The position numbers were made by a program, and so were the translations under genes. Of a stretch of DNA of 64,000 nucleotides, positions 63,117 through 64,000 are shown piece after piece. Positions within the stretch are counted from its first letter, which is position 1; every line of letters begins with the position of its first letter. The notes under the pieces are model-generated. The model was given only the letters and a program-made list of their open reading frames with translations. It searched no databases and was not told the DNA's origin. The DNA lies in contig NZ_AP025696.1 in assembly GCF_027943725.1 (NCBI RefSeq), forward strand, positions 1,155,501 through 1,219,500, read 5' to 3'. The DNA is from Nitrosophilus kaiyonis (GTDB taxonomy: Bacteria; Campylobacterota; Campylobacteria; Campylobacterales; Nitratiruptoraceae).

Positions 63117-64000
63117 TTTTTTTCCTTTTTTGTTTTTTCTTCAGTTTCACTTTTTTTTGGTCTCATTGCAGGAAATAAGATAACATCTCTTATTGTATGC
63201 TGATTTGTTAATAACATAATTAATCTATCTATCCCTATTCCTTCTCCAGCAGTTGGAGGCATTCCATATCCAAGTGCTCTAACAAAATCTTCATCCATAT
63301 GCATTGCTTCATCATCAACATCTTTTTGAGCAACTTGAGCTTTAAATCTTTCATATTGATCAATTGGGTCATTAAGCTCATTAAAACCATTGGCTATTTC
63401 GCGACCAGCAATAAATAATTCAAATCTCTCAGCTATTTCTGGATCTTCATCACTTCTTCTAGCAAGTGGACTTATCTCAATTGGAAAATGTGTAACAAAA
63501 GTTGGATTTATAAGTCTGTTTTCTACAAAATTATCAAAAAGTTCAGCCTGAAGTGCTCCAAGAGATAGTCTCTCATCTACTTCAATGCCGTTTTCTTTTA
63601 AAAATTTTATGATTTTATCTCTGTTTTCTACTATTTCAGGGTCTATTCCACCAACTTCAACAATTGCATCTTTATATTTTATTCTTTTAAATGGTGTTGA
63701 AAAATCTACTTCATACTCATCATATGGCAAAATTTTTGGAAGGTTTAATTTTTCAAAAATATAATCAAAAAGATCTTCAGTTAGTTTCATCAAATCTTCA
63801 TAAGTATGATATGCCCAATAAAACTCAATCATTGTAAATTCTGGATTGTGAGTAGCATCCATACCTTCGTTTCTAAAATTTCTGTTTATTTCAAAAACAG
63901 CTTCAAAACCGCCTACAACTAATCTTTTTAGATAAAGTTCTGGTGCAATTCTTAGATATCTATCAACTCCTAATGCATGATGGTGAGTTACAAAAGGTCT
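63113..64000 (-). CDS. lysS: Lysyl-tRNA synthetase class II, C-terminal part (5' end beyond window)
   Basis: The reading frame stays open to the window edge, giving 295 residues of the catalytic domain without a start codon. The edge begins with [23 protein letters not shown]; class II motif 2 is in [26 protein letters not shown]. Lysine-site residues follow, and motif 3 is [20 protein letters not shown] near the end. An internal ATG at 63862 is not the true start, since conserved motif 2 sequence lies upstream of it. The tail is lysine-rich ([14 protein letters not shown]). It is joined to glyA by a four-base overlap. Confidence 0.95.
   Translation of the reverse strand, partial: RPFVTHHHALGVDRYLRIAPELYLKRLVVGGFEAVFEINRNFRNEGMDATHNPEFTMIEFYWAYHTYEDLMKLTEDLFDYIFEKLNLPKILPYDEYEVDFSTPFKRIKYKDAIVEVGGIDPEIVENRDKIIKFLKENGIEVDERLSLGALQAELFDNFVENRLINPTFVTHFPIEISPLARRSDEDPEIAERFELFIAGREIANGFNELNDPIDQYERFKAQVAQKDVDDEAMHMDEDFVRALGYGMPPTAGEGIGIDRLIMLLTNQHTIRDVILFPAMRPKKSETEEKTKKEKK

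Noticed and set aside
63113-63862. A complete short lysS starting at the ATG at 63862
   Set aside because: The frame continues upstream to the window edge with conserved class II synthetase motif 2 sequence, so the gene is only cut by the window, not truncated.

Overview
The window is AT-rich, densely coded bacterial chromosome. Its gene content and order point to the Campylobacterota (Epsilonproteobacteria). Markers are separate atpF' and atpF genes at the head of the F1Fo operon directly after parA-parB, a fused ResB-CcsA cytochrome c maturation protein, a class II DAHP synthase, a short ProB without a PUA domain, and the runs rplU-rpmA-obgE-proB-fmt-birA-parA-parB-atp-tolQRA-tolB-pal-cpoB-slyD-fabD-mtnN and IMPase-accD-rlmH. 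From memory, these runs resemble the Cj0094-Cj0118 and Cj0126-Cj0128 stretches of Campylobacter jejuni. I cannot name the genus. No rRNA, tRNA, CRISPR, transposase or prophage gene was seen.

Layout. 1-8540: a thioredoxin-like protein, a DUF2238 membrane protein, a pentaheme cytochrome c, small hypotheticals, an esterase-like protein, dapE, a DUF2231 membrane protein, an ATPase-GNAT fusion, an M20 amidohydrolase and ridA. 8609-14473: L21/L27, obgE, proB, fmt, birA, parA and parB. 14544-20311: the ATP synthase operon. 20311-25011: the Tol-Pal envelope system. 25089-28836: slyD, a small AAA+/Fis-type regulator, fabD, mtnN and a TtcA-like protein. 29242-32422: a FliK-like/FlhX pair, a CBS protein, an unknown protein and recO. 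32658-41101: gltB-gltD, an IMPase-like protein, accD, a ThiE-like protein and rlmH. 41443-49168: an unknown membrane protein, a Dus enzyme, a FliO-like protein, a TauE/SafE permease, uvrA, an HDOD protein and a small secreted protein. 49235-58651: polA, ccsBA, dnaJ, recR and DAHP synthase. On the minus strand to the end: aroE-trpE-SPOR protein, then lysS (cut by the window edge) and glyA.

The most unusual content is between the genes. At least eleven intergenic loci hold degenerate tandem arrays with a strict or near-strict 7-nt period (consensus roughly C-Y-A-A-T-K-N, for example CTAATGA, CCAATGA, CTAATGT). They are often paired with a second array in inverted orientation, and several follow a purine-rich tract with the exact 12-mer ATAGCGGGATAG (five copies). 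They sit at gene junctions, including inside otherwise conserved gene clusters. Two loci (28845-28980 and 41099-41233) also carry, upstream of the arrays, a structured element of nested hairpins. Its two copies differ by paired, base-pair-preserving changes in three helices while keeping an identical CAAGG loop, which fits selection on RNA or single-strand structure. This composite repeat family is my best candidate for something undescribed. The heptad arrays recall the short tandemly repeated repetitive (STRR) heptamers known in filamentous cyanobacteria, but I know of no description in this phylum.
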